A DNA stretch of 36,270 bases, taken from contig CANGZN010000005.1 in the NCBI GenBank assembly GCA_947458625.1, positions 1 through 36,270 of the forward strand, read 5' to 3'. Origin of the DNA: Chitinophagaceae bacterium. Its GTDB lineage: Bacteria; Bacteroidota; Bacteroidia; Chitinophagales; Chitinophagaceae. Of this stretch, positions 6,801 through 17,131 are shown in pieces. The translations under genes and the position numbers were made by a program. Position 1 is the stretch's first letter. Every line of letters begins with the position of its first letter. The notes under the pieces were generated by a model. The model was not told where the DNA came from. It did not search any database and was given only the letters and a program-made list of their open reading frames with translations.

Positions 6801-8651
6801 ATGCAACGTCCACTTATCATAATCAGCCTACTGATCATTTCTTTTTCAGTAGTAGCACAGCCAGCCTCATTCCGATTTGCTTTTGTTACCGATACACATA
6901 TAGGCTCTCCCAACGGTTCGCCGGAGGAGGATCTTCGACGTACGGTCAATGACATCAATCAACAAACCGATTTAGACTTTGTGCTGGTCACTGGTGACAT
7001 CACTGAAATGGGCACAGATGAGGAAATCCGTTTAGCTAAGTCGATACTAGATCAATTAAAGATCCCCTGGTACCCGATACCGGGCAACCACGATACCGGT
7101 TGGAGTGAATCAGGCGGACAATCATTCATCCGAATATTCGGGGCAGATAAATTTCACTTCGAACACAAGGGGATACATTTTATCGGATGCGCATCGGGGC
7201 CCTATGTTCGGATGAGTGATGGTCATATTCCCCGTGATGCGGTGAACTGGTTGGATAAAGAACTTTCTGCTATCGACCCACAAGCACCTATCGTATTTGT
7301 GAATCATTATCCCATCGACAGTAGTCTCGATAATTGGTATGAGGCTACGGATCGCCTCCGGGCTCGCAATACCATGATCGCGATCTGCGGGCATGGTCAT
7401 GCCAACAAGCAATTTGATTTTGAAGGAATACCAGGCGTGATGGGTCGATCCAATCTTCGTGCAAAAGCACCCGGCGGAGGATACAATTGGGTGGAGGTAC
7501 GCCGCGACAGCATCTTCTTTCAGGAACGAAAACCACTGGAAGCAACCACCAGGCGCTGGGCAGCTGTCAAAGTGGGCGTTCGAGTACCTGGACAGGCGGT
7601 TCGCAGACCTGATTATTCCATTAACACTAGGTATCCGGAGGTTTCAGCAGCGTGGACAGTTTCTTCTTCAGCCAATATTCTTTCCAGCCCGCTTTATACA
7701 AAGCGATCCGTGATGATCGGTAATCATGTGGGTGAATTTGTTGCGTATGATTTGAAAACAGGTGCTCGCCGGTGGACCTATTCATCCGAAGGTGCGATCT
7801 TTTCTTCCGCTGCCGCCAGTGGCAACCGTATTGTGTTTGGGTCTGCCGATGGTGAGATACATTGTTTGGATGGGCGATCCGGAAAATTATTTTGGAAGAA
7901 AAAAACACCGGCAGCTGTCTTGGGCTGTCCGCTCATAAAAGGGGATACTGTTTTCATTGGAGGTAGTGCCGGAGAGATCTATGCGCTGAACGTGAGAAAC
8001 GGCGATCGGATATGGACCTACAAAGGATTGGAAGGTCCGGTGGTCAGCACCCCTGTGATCGCTGGTGGGAAGTTGATCTTGGGAGCCTGGGATCGCCACC
8101 TCTACGCAATCGACACTCGAACCGGTCAACTGAACTGGAAGTGGAACAATGGGTCATCTGTTCGAAACTTTTCTCCGGCCTCCTGCACGCCGCTGATAAA
8201 AGACTCCGTGGTGTTTGTGGTGGCCCCAGACAGATACTTGTCTGCGATCAGCCTTCGAGATGGCAGTACGCTTTGGCGGACCAAAAATGGCGGCCTACGT
8301 GAATCGATCGGGCTGTCGAACGATGCAAACGTGATCTATGGAAAAAGTATGCAAGACACCCTGGTTGCCTACGCAGCCCGTGCCGATCGGCCGGAGGTAT
8401 TATGGAAAATGAACGTAGGCTATGGTTACGACCATGTGCCTTCTATGTTGGTCGAGCGAGACGGTATCTTGTTTTTTGGAACCCGTAATGGTGTTGTGTA
8501 TGCCGTAGATCCGAAAAAACAACTCGTGAAATGGTCCTATAAGATCGACCACTCGATGGTGAATACGGTTCGGGTGATAAATGACAAAGAATTATTGGCA
8601 TCAACTATGGATGGCCGAATGGTACGCTTGCGTTACAAAGGCAGCTACTGA
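6801..8651 (+). CDS. Metallophosphoesterase fused to PQQ-type beta-propeller, exported
   Basis: A 616-residue exported protein. Residues 1-20 (MQRPLIIISLLIISFSVVAQ) are a signal peptide. Residues of about 24-230 form a calcineurin-like phosphoesterase with metal-binding motifs DTH (31-33), GD (65-66), GNHD (95-98), VNHYP and GHGHA. From about residue 270 to the end there are repeated blades of the PQQ/WD40-like type, each with a hydrophobic strand then DxxxGxxxW, for example YDLKTGARRWTY, LDGRSGKLFWKK, LNVRNGDRIWTY, IDTRTGQLNWKW and ISLRDGSTLWRT. The likely location is periplasm or cell surface. The substrate is unknown. The start at 6801 is the first ATG; a GTG 6 nt earlier is also in frame. 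It ends 1 nt from the stop of the convergent E2 gene. Confidence 0.88.
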   Translation: MQRPLIIISLLIISFSVVAQPASFRFAFVTDTHIGSPNGSPEEDLRRTVNDINQQTDLDFVLVTGDITEMGTDEEIRLAKSILDQLKIPWYPIPGNHDTGWSESGGQSFIRIFGADKFHFEHKGIHFIGCASGPYVRMSDGHIPRDAVNWLDKELSAIDPQAPIVFVNHYPIDSSLDNWYEATDRLRARNTMIAICGHGHANKQFDFEGIPGVMGRSNLRAKAPGGGYNWVEVRRDSIFFQERKPLEATTRRWAAVKVGVRVPGQAVRRPDYSINTRYPEVSAAWTVSSSANILSSPLYTKRSVMIGNHVGEFVAYDLKTGARRWTYSSEGAIFSSAAASGNRIVFGSADGEIHCLDGRSGKLFWKKKTPAAVLGCPLIKGDTVFIGGSAGEIYALNVRNGDRIWTYKGLEGPVVSTPVIAGGKLILGAWDRHLYAIDTRTGQLNWKWNNGSSVRNFSPASCTPLIKDSVVFVVAPDRYLSAISLRDGSTLWRTKNGGLRESIGLSNDANVIYGKSMQDTLVAYAARADRPEVLWKMNVGYGYDHVPSMLVERDGILFFGTRNGVVYAVDPKKQLVKWSYKIDHSMVNTVRVINDKELLASTMDGRMVRLRYKGSY

Positions 8652-8652
8652 C

Positions 8653-10287
8653 TTAGAGGAACATCTGCAGCGGATTCTCCAGGTATTTCTTGACCGACTG
8701 CAAGAAAGCTGCACCGGTGGCACCATCCACACTGCGGTGATCACAACTCAAGGTCACTTTCATCACGTTGGTCACGCCAAACCCGTTACCCTGACGGATC
8801 ACCACTTCTTTGATACGACCGACTGCCAGGATGCAGCTATCGGGCGGGTTGATGATGGCTGTGAACTCTTCAATGTCCATCATTCCCAAGTTGGAGATGG
8901 TGAAGGTGTTTCCGCTGAATTCGTTGGGTTGAAGTTTCTTGCCTTTCGCTTTGCCTGCCAGCTCTTTCGACTCAGCAGCGATCTGAGGCAATGTTTTTTG
9001 ATCAGCGAATCGGATCACGGGAACAATGAGTCCGTCTTCGATCGCAACAGCCACACCGATATGTACATGACTGTATCGACGGATCTTGTCTCCCATCCAG
9101 GAAGCATTGATGGCCGGATGTTTTTTCAGGGATAAGGCCACCGCTTTAACAACCATATCGTTAAAGCTGACTTTCACCGGACTCACCTCGTTCAGCTGTG
9201 TACGAGCCGACATGGCATTGTCCATGCCGATCTCCATCGTCAAGTAAAAGTGGGGTGCACTGAATAAACTTTCGCCCAATCGCTTAGCTATCACATTGCG
9301 CATTTGCGAGTTGGGAATATCCGTATGACCTTCCGTGAAGTTCATCGTAGGCGCGGTGGACAGCGAAGCTGTTTGCGGCTGGTAATTATCGATATCCGCT
9401 TTGATGATGCGCCCTCCGTCACCACTGCCTTGCAGACTTCGAAGATCAAGTCCTTTGTCTTGTGCGATTTTTTTAGCCAATGGGGATGCCTTGATCCGTC
9501 CATCCGATTGGTTCGAACCACTCGTGACGGGTGCGGGTACAGAAACAACCGGAGCCGGAGCGGGCGTATTGATGGGCGCAGGAGCGGCTGCAACAGTATC
9601 CGGTGAGGCAGCAGTCGATGGTGCAGTTGTTGATGCCGCCGCTTGCACGAGCGCAGGTACATCCACTTTCCCGGCATCACCGATGATGCAAAGCAAGGCA
9701 TTCACATCGATCTTCTCGCCGGCCTGCGCACCGATATGCAGTAGGGTTCCTGTTTTGTAACTCTCCAATTCCATGGTGGCTTTGTCGGTTTCGATCTCCG
9801 CCAGGATCTCTCCTTTTTGAACAGGATCGCCAACTTTTTTGTGCCAGGCAGCGATCACCCCAGATTCCATTGTATCACTGAGGCGTGGCATCAATACCAC
9901 TTCCTCCACTTTTGAAAGATCAATACCGTTGGGTTCTGTTGCTGGAGTAGGAGTAGGAGTAGATATCGCTGTTGTTGAAGCAGGTCTTGTGGCTGAAGTT
10001 TGAGTTGGAGCTTCGCTTGGGGCGGAGATCAAGGCACTGATATCTTCTCCGGCCTGACCGATGATCGCTAGTAGGTCATTCACTTGAAGTTTACCACCTT
10101 TTTGGGTACCGATATGCAGTAATACACCATCCTTGTAGCTTTCCAGCTCCATGGTGGCCTTATCTGTTTCCACTTCAGCCAATAATTCGCCTTTGCGAAC
10201 GGGATCGCCCACATTTTTATGCCAGGCGGCAATCACACCTTCGGTCATCGTATCGCTCAAACGGGGCATCAAAATCACCTCAGCCAT
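8653..10287 (-). CDS. aceF: Pyruvate dehydrogenase complex E2, dihydrolipoamide acetyltransferase
   Basis: A 544-residue E2 subunit that transfers acetyl groups from lipoate to CoA. There are two lipoyl domains, each with the ETDKATMELES motif. The lipoylated lysines are Lys43 and Lys169. Alanine-, proline- and threonine-rich linkers follow each lipoyl domain. Next come a peripheral subunit-binding domain (KASPLAKKIAQDKGLDL, then GSGDGGRIIKADI) and the catalytic domain with the active-site motif DHRSVDG near residue 517. The architecture and repeated METLxx-like lipoyl sites fit the pyruvate complex better than the 2-oxoglutarate one. No E1 or E3 gene lies beside it; dnaX is 57 bp upstream on the same strand. 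Confidence 0.93.
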   Translation of the reverse strand: MAEVILMPRLSDTMTEGVIAAWHKNVGDPVRKGELLAEVETDKATMELESYKDGVLLHIGTQKGGKLQVNDLLAIIGQAGEDISALISAPSEAPTQTSATRPASTTAISTPTPTPATEPNGIDLSKVEEVVLMPRLSDTMESGVIAAWHKKVGDPVQKGEILAEIETDKATMELESYKTGTLLHIGAQAGEKIDVNALLCIIGDAGKVDVPALVQAAASTTAPSTAASPDTVAAAPAPINTPAPAPVVSVPAPVTSGSNQSDGRIKASPLAKKIAQDKGLDLRSLQGSGDGGRIIKADIDNYQPQTASLSTAPTMNFTEGHTDIPNSQMRNVIAKRLGESLFSAPHFYLTMEIGMDNAMSARTQLNEVSPVKVSFNDMVVKAVALSLKKHPAINASWMGDKIRRYSHVHIGVAVAIEDGLIVPVIRFADQKTLPQIAAESKELAGKAKGKKLQPNEFSGNTFTISNLGMMDIEEFTAIINPPDSCILAVGRIKEVVIRQGNGFGVTNVMKVTLSCDHRSVDGATGAAFLQSVKKYLENPLQMFL

Positions 10288-10344
10288 CGGTCAAAAAAAT
10301 TTGCCCGAAATTAAGGTAAAACGGCAGAATAAGGGAGGGATGAA

Positions 10345-12132
10345 TCAGTAATCCAGGTCTAGTCCCAGCTTTTCTTTCAAGGTCTCCACCAGCGGGTATT
10401 GTGCCAACATGGCTTGGAATTGATCACGGCTCGAGAGGTTAACCGGGATATTCTGTTGTTCGGCCGGATCGGGTTCCCCCACGAAAACCTGGAATTGAAT
10501 GGAGGGGATCCGAAGTCGGCTTACCAGGAATTCATAGAGCGGGTTCCTTTCCTGTTCGATAAAGCGTTGCTCGATGTTATTGAAGCTGATCACCTTGAAT
10601 TCGGTATTGCCGACACATTCCAGCCGGGCCCGTTCAAAAGAAGGGACGGCCGGATTCTTTTTCGCCCGCAAATCTTCCGTGTAAACCGACCAGGCTTCGG
10701 TTAACGAGCCGATCTCTAGGTCGATCACTTTCTCATCGGTGGATTCGGGTTTGGCCTGTGCGAACTGTCCCCGTATTTTACTAAGTGCACTTAACTTGGG
10801 TGAAGGGGTGCTTGCCGGAGTAGGCGTTGGGGTAGCCGGCGTAGTCGAAGGTGGGTTTTGCCGTATTGGAGGCGGCTCGCTGCCGGTTTCGATGATCAGT
10901 TTCGCTTCCGGTAAGTTACTGGGTGGAGATGCCGGGGGCGAATGTTTGCCTATGCTGCGGATGGGACGGATCCTGAATGCCAGCGGACTATCCGTTACTT
11001 TTTTTTTTGATCCGGACTCCCCTGCAGAAAGGTCCAGTGCCTGTTGCAAATAGGCCAGTTTGATCAGCGCCAACTCCACTTGAAGTCGCTTGTTACGAGC
11101 GGTTCTGTATTGGACCTCGGCCTGGTTGATCAGGTTCAGGGCACTGACCAGGTATCCGGCAGAGAATGTGGGTGCTACCAAACGATATCGGTCTTTGAAC
11201 CCTTCTGCCACATCGAGTAAGCCGGCTGCTTTTTCATCCTGGCTGACGAGTAGGTTGCGAAGAAATTCCGCAAATCCGGATAGGAATTGATCGCCTTCAA
11301 ATCCTTTTTGGTGAATGCCGTCGTACAGGAGTAAAGATTCGCTGAGTTGTTGCTGCTTGAGAAATTCAAGTAGCTGAAAATACAGGTCAGCGTCCAGGAT
11401 GTTCAGGTGTTCAAGTGTCTGCGCATAGCTCAGGGTGCCGCCACTGAAGCTGACGATCTTATCCAATAAGCTAAGGGCATCGCGCATGCATCCCTCACTT
11501 TTCTGAGCGATGAGTTGTAGCGTGTTTTCTTCAGTCGGGATCGCTTCTTTTTTACAGATAGAAGTCAGGTGATCGACCGTGTCGCGCAACGTGATACGCT
11601 TGAAGTCGAAGATCTGACAACGGCTCAGGATCGTCGGTAATATTTTGTGTTTTTCGGTAGTAGCCAGAATGAAGATCGCGTAGGGAGGGGGTTCTTCTAA
11701 CGTTTTCAGGAAAGCATTGAACGCGGCTGTACTTAACATGTGAACCTCATCGATCACATAAACTTTGTGTGTTCCAGCCTGAGGCATGAAGCGAACTTGC
11801 TCGGTGAGGTCACGGATCTGGTCGACTGAATTATTGGAAGCCGCATCCAATTCAAAATAATTCAGGGAACTGCCTTCATTGAAGGAGCGACAGTTGGTGC
11901 ATTGATCACAAGCCTCACCCTCGGCGGTTATTTTTTCGCAGTTGATGGTTTTTGCGAGGATCCGGGCGCAGGTTGTTTTACCCACCCCTCTTGGTCCGCA
12001 GAAAAGAAATGCATGTGCGAGGTGTTTCTGCCGGATGGCATTGCGCAAAGTAGTGGTGATATGGGCTTGTCCCACGACCGAGTCAAAGGTCTGTGGGCGA
12101 TACTTTCGGGCGGAAACAATGAATTTATCCAT
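10345..12132 (-). CDS. dnaX: DNA polymerase III subunit tau (and probably gamma)
   Basis: A 595-residue clamp-loader ATPase. It has the P-loop GPRGVGKTT at residues 46-54, a four-cysteine zinc site (Cys65, 75, 78, 81), the Walker B DEVH at 128-131 and the SRC sensor motif at 170-172. The collar domain III ends near residue 370. A proline- and threonine-rich linker and a C-terminal region of about 130 residues follow, as in tau-type proteins that contact polymerase and helicase. Right after domain III, codons 376-378 are AAA AAA AAA within a run of ten A. Slippage there in either direction leads to an early stop, giving a gamma-like product of about 378-381 residues. A TATCTTGC box at 12148-12155 (minus) may be its own promoter. 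Confidence 0.95.
   Translation of the reverse strand: MDKFIVSARKYRPQTFDSVVGQAHITTTLRNAIRQKHLAHAFLFCGPRGVGKTTCARILAKTINCEKITAEGEACDQCTNCRSFNEGSSLNYFELDAASNNSVDQIRDLTEQVRFMPQAGTHKVYVIDEVHMLSTAAFNAFLKTLEEPPPYAIFILATTEKHKILPTILSRCQIFDFKRITLRDTVDHLTSICKKEAIPTEENTLQLIAQKSEGCMRDALSLLDKIVSFSGGTLSYAQTLEHLNILDADLYFQLLEFLKQQQLSESLLLYDGIHQKGFEGDQFLSGFAEFLRNLLVSQDEKAAGLLDVAEGFKDRYRLVAPTFSAGYLVSALNLINQAEVQYRTARNKRLQVELALIKLAYLQQALDLSAGESGSKKKVTDSPLAFRIRPIRSIGKHSPPASPPSNLPEAKLIIETGSEPPPIRQNPPSTTPATPTPTPASTPSPKLSALSKIRGQFAQAKPESTDEKVIDLEIGSLTEAWSVYTEDLRAKKNPAVPSFERARLECVGNTEFKVISFNNIEQRFIEQERNPLYEFLVSRLRIPSIQFQVFVGEPDPAEQQNIPVNLSSRDQFQAMLAQYPLVETLKEKLGLDLDY
10999..11008 (-). other. Ten-A slippery run inside dnaX
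   Basis: On the coding strand the sequence is TCA AAA AAA AAA GTA, a run of ten A covering codons 375-378. If one A is added, or the ribosome slips by -1, the reading continues AGT AAC GGA TAG and stops four codons later. If one A is lost, it reads AAG TAA and stops at once. The run sits at the boundary between the ATPase-collar core and the tau-specific tail. The dnaX genes of Thermus thermophilus and Escherichia coli use A-rich sites for transcriptional slippage or frameshifting to make gamma. Confidence 0.65.
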
Positions 12133-12189
12133 TAGTCGTTCGAGTGTGCAAGATAACGAACCGTGGCGGTTCTGTTATCTCGATTGCGG

Positions 12190-13353
12190 TTAGAGGGTCG
12201 GATGCGTATTGAATGGACGCGTGCGGTCAAAAAGATACCGATAGGTGATCAGTTTACGGGAGGGGGAGGTGTCGCCAATGCTCTGGGCCACGTTCAGCAT
12301 TTTGGGGTTGAATTCACCGATCCATTGCAATTCATAAGACTCGTATCGGTTCAATGGCTGAATTACTTTTTTGGCCTCGTTGATCAGATAGGAGTCGATC
12401 CCCTTGCCTTGGAATTCAGGGACCACGCCGAATGCGATTCCGGTGAAACGGGGGTTTGGGCGGGTTCGTTTGATCCAGAGGAATTTGAGTTTTTCCCAGA
12501 GCCCGAATTTGCCGTGTAAGTGTTTGAACCACTGATTCAAGTCGGGGAGATTCATGAAAAGGGCGATGGGTTTTTGTTTGTGGTAGGCGAACCAAACGAT
12601 CTTTTCCTCTACCACGGGCATCATTTTTTTGAACAGGCTCATCACCTGTTCTTTGCGAAGTTCCTTCATCCCGGCATGGCCGGCCCAGGCACGGTTGTAT
12701 ACCTCCATAAAATCCATCGCATATTTCTCCCAATTCCGTTTGCGTAGATATTCGGCATGAAAATCAGGATCCATGGCAATTAATGCATGACGATCCAGGA
12801 TCTTTTGGCTGAGTTCCTTGCGGGGGTCCAGACCAAAACAGATCTGATTATAAAAACATTTGAAACCATAGCGTTCAAATAGCTCCCGGTAATAAGGCGG
12901 ATTATAATTCATTCCATAGAGGGGCGATTGAAACCCTTCGACGATCAGCCCCCACCACCGGTCTCGTTCTCCGAAATTGATGGGTCCGTCCATGGCTTCC
13001 ATGCCTTTTTGCAACAGCCAATGTTTGGCGACATCAAAAAGGGTATCGGCAGCCGTCTGGTCATGAATGCAGTCAAAAAACCCAATGCCGCCCACAGGCA
13101 GTTCATCTCCTTTGTTCTTGTACTTTTTGTTCACGAATGCCGCAATTCGCCCGATGGGCTTGTGTTGTGCATCGAAGAGGACCCAGCGGGAGGCCTCTCC
13201 AAAGCGGAAGGCCTTATTTTTTTTAGGGTCGAAAACATCGGCCACATCCTTGTCTAGGGGGCGGATGTAGTGGGGGTCAGACTGCTGAATCAGGGGGTTG
13301 ATTTCTAAAAAAGTCCGGGCCAGGGCGGGCGTATTCACCTCGATCAAGTGCAT
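12190..13353 (-). CDS. GNAT-like acyltransferase of the YghO type
   Basis: A 387-residue cytoplasmic protein similar to large GNAT-fold proteins related to E. coli YghO. Features that I recognise are the N-terminal FLEINPLIQQSDPHYIRPLD, GRIAAFVNKKYKNKG, GGIGFFDCIHD, MDGPINFGERDRWWGL, then LYGMNYNPPYYRELFERYGF. The C-terminal GNAT motif is VVPEFQGKGIDSYLI, with QGKGID as the likely acetyl-CoA loop. The substrate is not known. It is upstream of dnaX on the same strand (57-bp spacer) and divergent from atpD across 133 bp. The start at 13353 is the first ATG of the frame and fits the family N-terminus. Confidence 0.75.
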   Translation of the reverse strand: MHLIEVNTPALARTFLEINPLIQQSDPHYIRPLDKDVADVFDPKKNKAFRFGEASRWVLFDAQHKPIGRIAAFVNKKYKNKGDELPVGGIGFFDCIHDQTAADTLFDVAKHWLLQKGMEAMDGPINFGERDRWWGLIVEGFQSPLYGMNYNPPYYRELFERYGFKCFYNQICFGLDPRKELSQKILDRHALIAMDPDFHAEYLRKRNWEKYAMDFMEVYNRAWAGHAGMKELRKEQVMSLFKKMMPVVEEKIVWFAYHKQKPIALFMNLPDLNQWFKHLHGKFGLWEKLKFLWIKRTRPNPRFTGIAFGVVPEFQGKGIDSYLINEAKKVIQPLNRYESYELQWIGEFNPKMLNVAQSIGDTSPSRKLITYRYLFDRTRPFNTHPTL

Positions 13354-13434
13354 GCTGCAAGTAACGAAGATTCAGCAGTTTTCCACCGCTCCAATTTTGA
13401 CCCCTCCGGATTTTAATTTCCTCGGCCAGCCCCT

Positions 13435-13443
13435 TACCTTTGC
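13435..13443 (+). promoter_or_regulatory. -7 promoter element of atpD-atpC
   Basis: TACCTTTGC is a perfect match to the Bacteroidota -7 box and lies 43 nt before the atpD ATG. The region about 20 nt upstream is T-rich (ATTTTAATTT) but has no clear TTTG. In contrast to several other genes in the window, this leaves a leader of roughly 35-40 nt. Confidence 0.55.
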
Positions 13444-13450
13444 GGCCTGA

Positions 13451-14986
<1,536 letters not shown>

Positions 14987-15002
14987 TTCGCAAATAACTG
15001 AT

Positions 15003-15257
15003 ATGACACTTGAGATCCTGACCCCGGAAAAAAAGCTGTTCAGCGGTGACGTCTACGGCGTACAAATGCCGGGTATCAGTGGAAGCTTTGAAGTGCTTGA
15101 CCGACATGCTCCACTGATCAGTGCTCTAAAAGCCGGAAAGGTAAAGGTGTTGCGTGCTGCCGGACAGGAACTGGCCACTTACCAAGTACAGGGAGGATTT
15201 GTAGAGGTACTGAACAACCGCGTCACCGTTTTGCTGGAAGGGGCACAAGAAGCCTGA
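15003..15257 (+). CDS. atpC: F1 ATP synthase subunit epsilon, short form
   Basis: An 84-residue epsilon subunit that contains only the N-terminal beta-sandwich (MTLEILTPEKKLFSGDVYGVQMPG, then GSFEVLDRHAPLISALKAGKV, and TYQVQGGFVEVLNNRVTVL). The C-terminal helical hairpin found in E. coli epsilon, which can inhibit ATP hydrolysis, is missing. The frame extends back to 14886 inside atpD, but the ATG at 15003 gives the family N-terminus and a 16-bp spacer after atpD. A strong intrinsic terminator follows 19 bp after the stop. Confidence 0.95.
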   Translation: MTLEILTPEKKLFSGDVYGVQMPGISGSFEVLDRHAPLISALKAGKVKVLRAAGQELATYQVQGGFVEVLNNRVTVLLEGAQEA

Positions 15258-15276
15258 TCTGTCTAATTAATTATTG

Positions 15277-15304
15277 AACCGCCCCGGACTGGGGCGGTTT
15301 TTTT
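15277..15304 (+). terminator. Intrinsic terminator of atpD-atpC
   Basis: AACCGCCCC (15277-15285) and GGGGCGGTT (15291-15299) form a perfect 9-bp GC-rich stem with a GGACT loop, followed by a run of T ending at 15304. It lies 19 bp after the atpC stop and 21 bp before the next gene. Confidence 0.93.
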
Positions 15305-15325
15305 ATTTTCACCAAAATCTCACCC

Positions 15326-17065
15326 ATGCGTACGATTTTATTTGCAGTGGCTTGCCTCTTGATGACGCTTCAGCCGATGGCCCAACAATATCAGGTGAAC
15401 TGGGGCGATATGCTGAAGATGAAGAAGGGTACAATGGATATGGATATCGTTACTGCAGATAATACCGGTGTCTATTTCGCCGAAGGGAGTATGCGCATGA
15501 AAAGTTATTTCGTGATCGGGGCCACCTATGGAACAGCATATAAACTGATCAAGTTCGATCGGAATTTTGAAGAGGTTTACGAAAAGGATTATAAGCGTGA
15601 GCTCAAAGGGTTGGAGTTTCATAGTTTTCAACCGCTTGGCAGTGAGATCTTTTTGTTTGCCACGGATTACATAAAAAAGGAGCGGGTCTTTAAGGTATAT
15701 GCATCGAAGGTGGATAAGAACACAGGGGATCTATCTGGCAATATGCTGGAGATCGGTAGTTATACGTTGGAAAGCAAGCGTGATGATTATGACCTGAGTG
15801 TAGCGCCGGCTCAGAATGGTCAGTATTTTCTGTTGGTGACCGACATCTCTGCCAGCGACCGCAACAATCTTGATGTCGTGCTGCTGGATAAGAACCTAAA
15901 AGTCAAACAGCATGCCTCGATCGACTTGCAATACCCTAAGAATACGTACAGCCTGGAGGATGTGAAATACACGGCCAATAATAAGATCGTGGTGCTGGGT
16001 AAGGAGTTTGATGAGGTTCCCGTGGGAAAACGCAAACGGACTCGTCTGGTTTTCAAAAAATATGCGATGGCCATCTATAGTGCCAAGGGGAAAAAGGAAA
16101 AAGATGTAGTGGTTGAGTCGGACGATAAATATACGCTTGGAGGCAAGCTGATGGAGCTGAAGAACGGGGAGCTATTGTTGGCAGGCTTTTATAGCAACAC
16201 CTCTAAAAAAGAAGACCTGAACGGATTCTTCCTAAGCAAACTGAATACAGAAGTTGGAGCGTTAACACTTGCTTCATTCAAGCCATTCGATGCCTCCATG
16301 TTGGGTGCGAATTATACAGAAGATGAAGCGGATGAAGACGATGAAACGCGCGACAGTAAGCGATCGTCCAAGAAAGCGAAAGACGATGAAGAGGATAATG
16401 AGTTTCCCAACTCGTATATCATCAAATCGGTCGATTATAATCCAGCCGATAACAGTTACCTGATCACAGCCGAAATCTCAAAGTATACCTATTATTCCTA
16501 CACGACCTCGGAATACAATGCATCTACCCGCTCCTGGCGAACGACCACCTACCACGTGCATCGTTTCGAGAATAAGGATATTTTGGTGGTGAATACTGAT
16601 GAACGCGGACAGATCAAATGGATCAATGATATTCCTAAGAATCAATTGGAAGAGATCCGGACCTCGAACTCCGGTATGGGTGGCGGCATTCGTTTCTATT
16701 CGGACTACAGCGGCTATTTTGCAAAAGGTGGAGGTATGCCCTACTATTCCTCTTTTGCCCAACTCCTTCACAACAATCGGCTGATACTTGTATTCAACGA
16801 TCACAGCAAGAACAATACGCTTGCAGGCTATGGCGATAAAGTGAAACGGATCTATAATTTCCGTAAGAATAGCAATACGTGGGGCGTGTCGATCGATATT
16901 CCTACTGGGAAGATGACTCGCCGGACTATCTCGACCAATGACGAAGAAACCATTTTGATGCCCCGGCATGCGATGGTTGTGAAAAACGAGGTCTTCCTGC
17001 CCTCGTGGCGCATCCGAGCGTTGGCCCGTACCAAGTTCAAGATGGCCAAAATCACCGTTAAGTAG
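15326..17065 (+). CDS. Secreted protein of unknown function, probable beta-propeller
   Basis: A 579-residue protein with a signal peptide (MRTILFAVACLLMTLQPMAQ). The mature part has many repeated beta-strand units with lysine- and aspartate-rich turns (for example VVLLDKNLKVKQHASIDL, then IVVLGKEFDE, and ELLLAGFYSN). This suggests a propeller-like fold, but no named family is recognised. Residues of about 331-363 form a highly charged, presumably disordered insert (EDEADEDDETRDSKRSSKK and a following acidic stretch). The C-terminus IRALARTKFKMAKITVK is basic and does not look like a T9SS sorting domain. It lies alone between the atpC terminator and the histidine kinase gene; its own promoter is not obvious. 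Confidence 0.75.
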   Translation: MRTILFAVACLLMTLQPMAQQYQVNWGDMLKMKKGTMDMDIVTADNTGVYFAEGSMRMKSYFVIGATYGTAYKLIKFDRNFEEVYEKDYKRELKGLEFHSFQPLGSEIFLFATDYIKKERVFKVYASKVDKNTGDLSGNMLEIGSYTLESKRDDYDLSVAPAQNGQYFLLVTDISASDRNNLDVVLLDKNLKVKQHASIDLQYPKNTYSLEDVKYTANNKIVVLGKEFDEVPVGKRKRTRLVFKKYAMAIYSAKGKKEKDVVVESDDKYTLGGKLMELKNGELLLAGFYSNTSKKEDLNGFFLSKLNTEVGALTLASFKPFDASMLGANYTEDEADEDDETRDSKRSSKKAKDDEEDNEFPNSYIIKSVDYNPADNSYLITAEISKYTYYSYTTSEYNASTRSWRTTTYHVHRFENKDILVVNTDERGQIKWINDIPKNQLEEIRTSNSGMGGGIRFYSDYSGYFAKGGGMPYYSSFAQLLHNNRLILVFNDHSKNNTLAGYGDKVKRIYNFRKNSNTWGVSIDIPTGKMTRRTISTNDEETILMPRHAMVVKNEVFLPSWRIRALARTKFKMAKITVK

Positions 17066-17131
17066 TGCCGATTTAACATGGATTAAACGGAGCTGGCATC
17101 CCTGAGGGACAGGAAGCTTACTCCGGTACCT

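Noticed and set aside
8581-9135. Plus-strand ORF of 184 aa opposite the E2 gene
   Set aside because: The minus-strand frame encodes the conserved catalytic domain of E2; this frame is a histidine-rich shadow.
9940-9965. GGAGTA-like short tandem repeats as a separate repeat element
   Set aside because: They encode the Thr-Pro linker between the lipoyl domains of E2 and are explained by codon repetition.
9700-10287. Direct repeat of about 150 bp at DNA level
   Set aside because: It is the two homologous lipoyl domains inside one gene, not a mobile or structural repeat.
16478-16969. Minus-strand ORF of 163 aa opposite the 579-aa secreted protein
   Set aside because: The plus-strand gene has a signal peptide and one long uninterrupted frame; the antisense ORF shows no features of its own.
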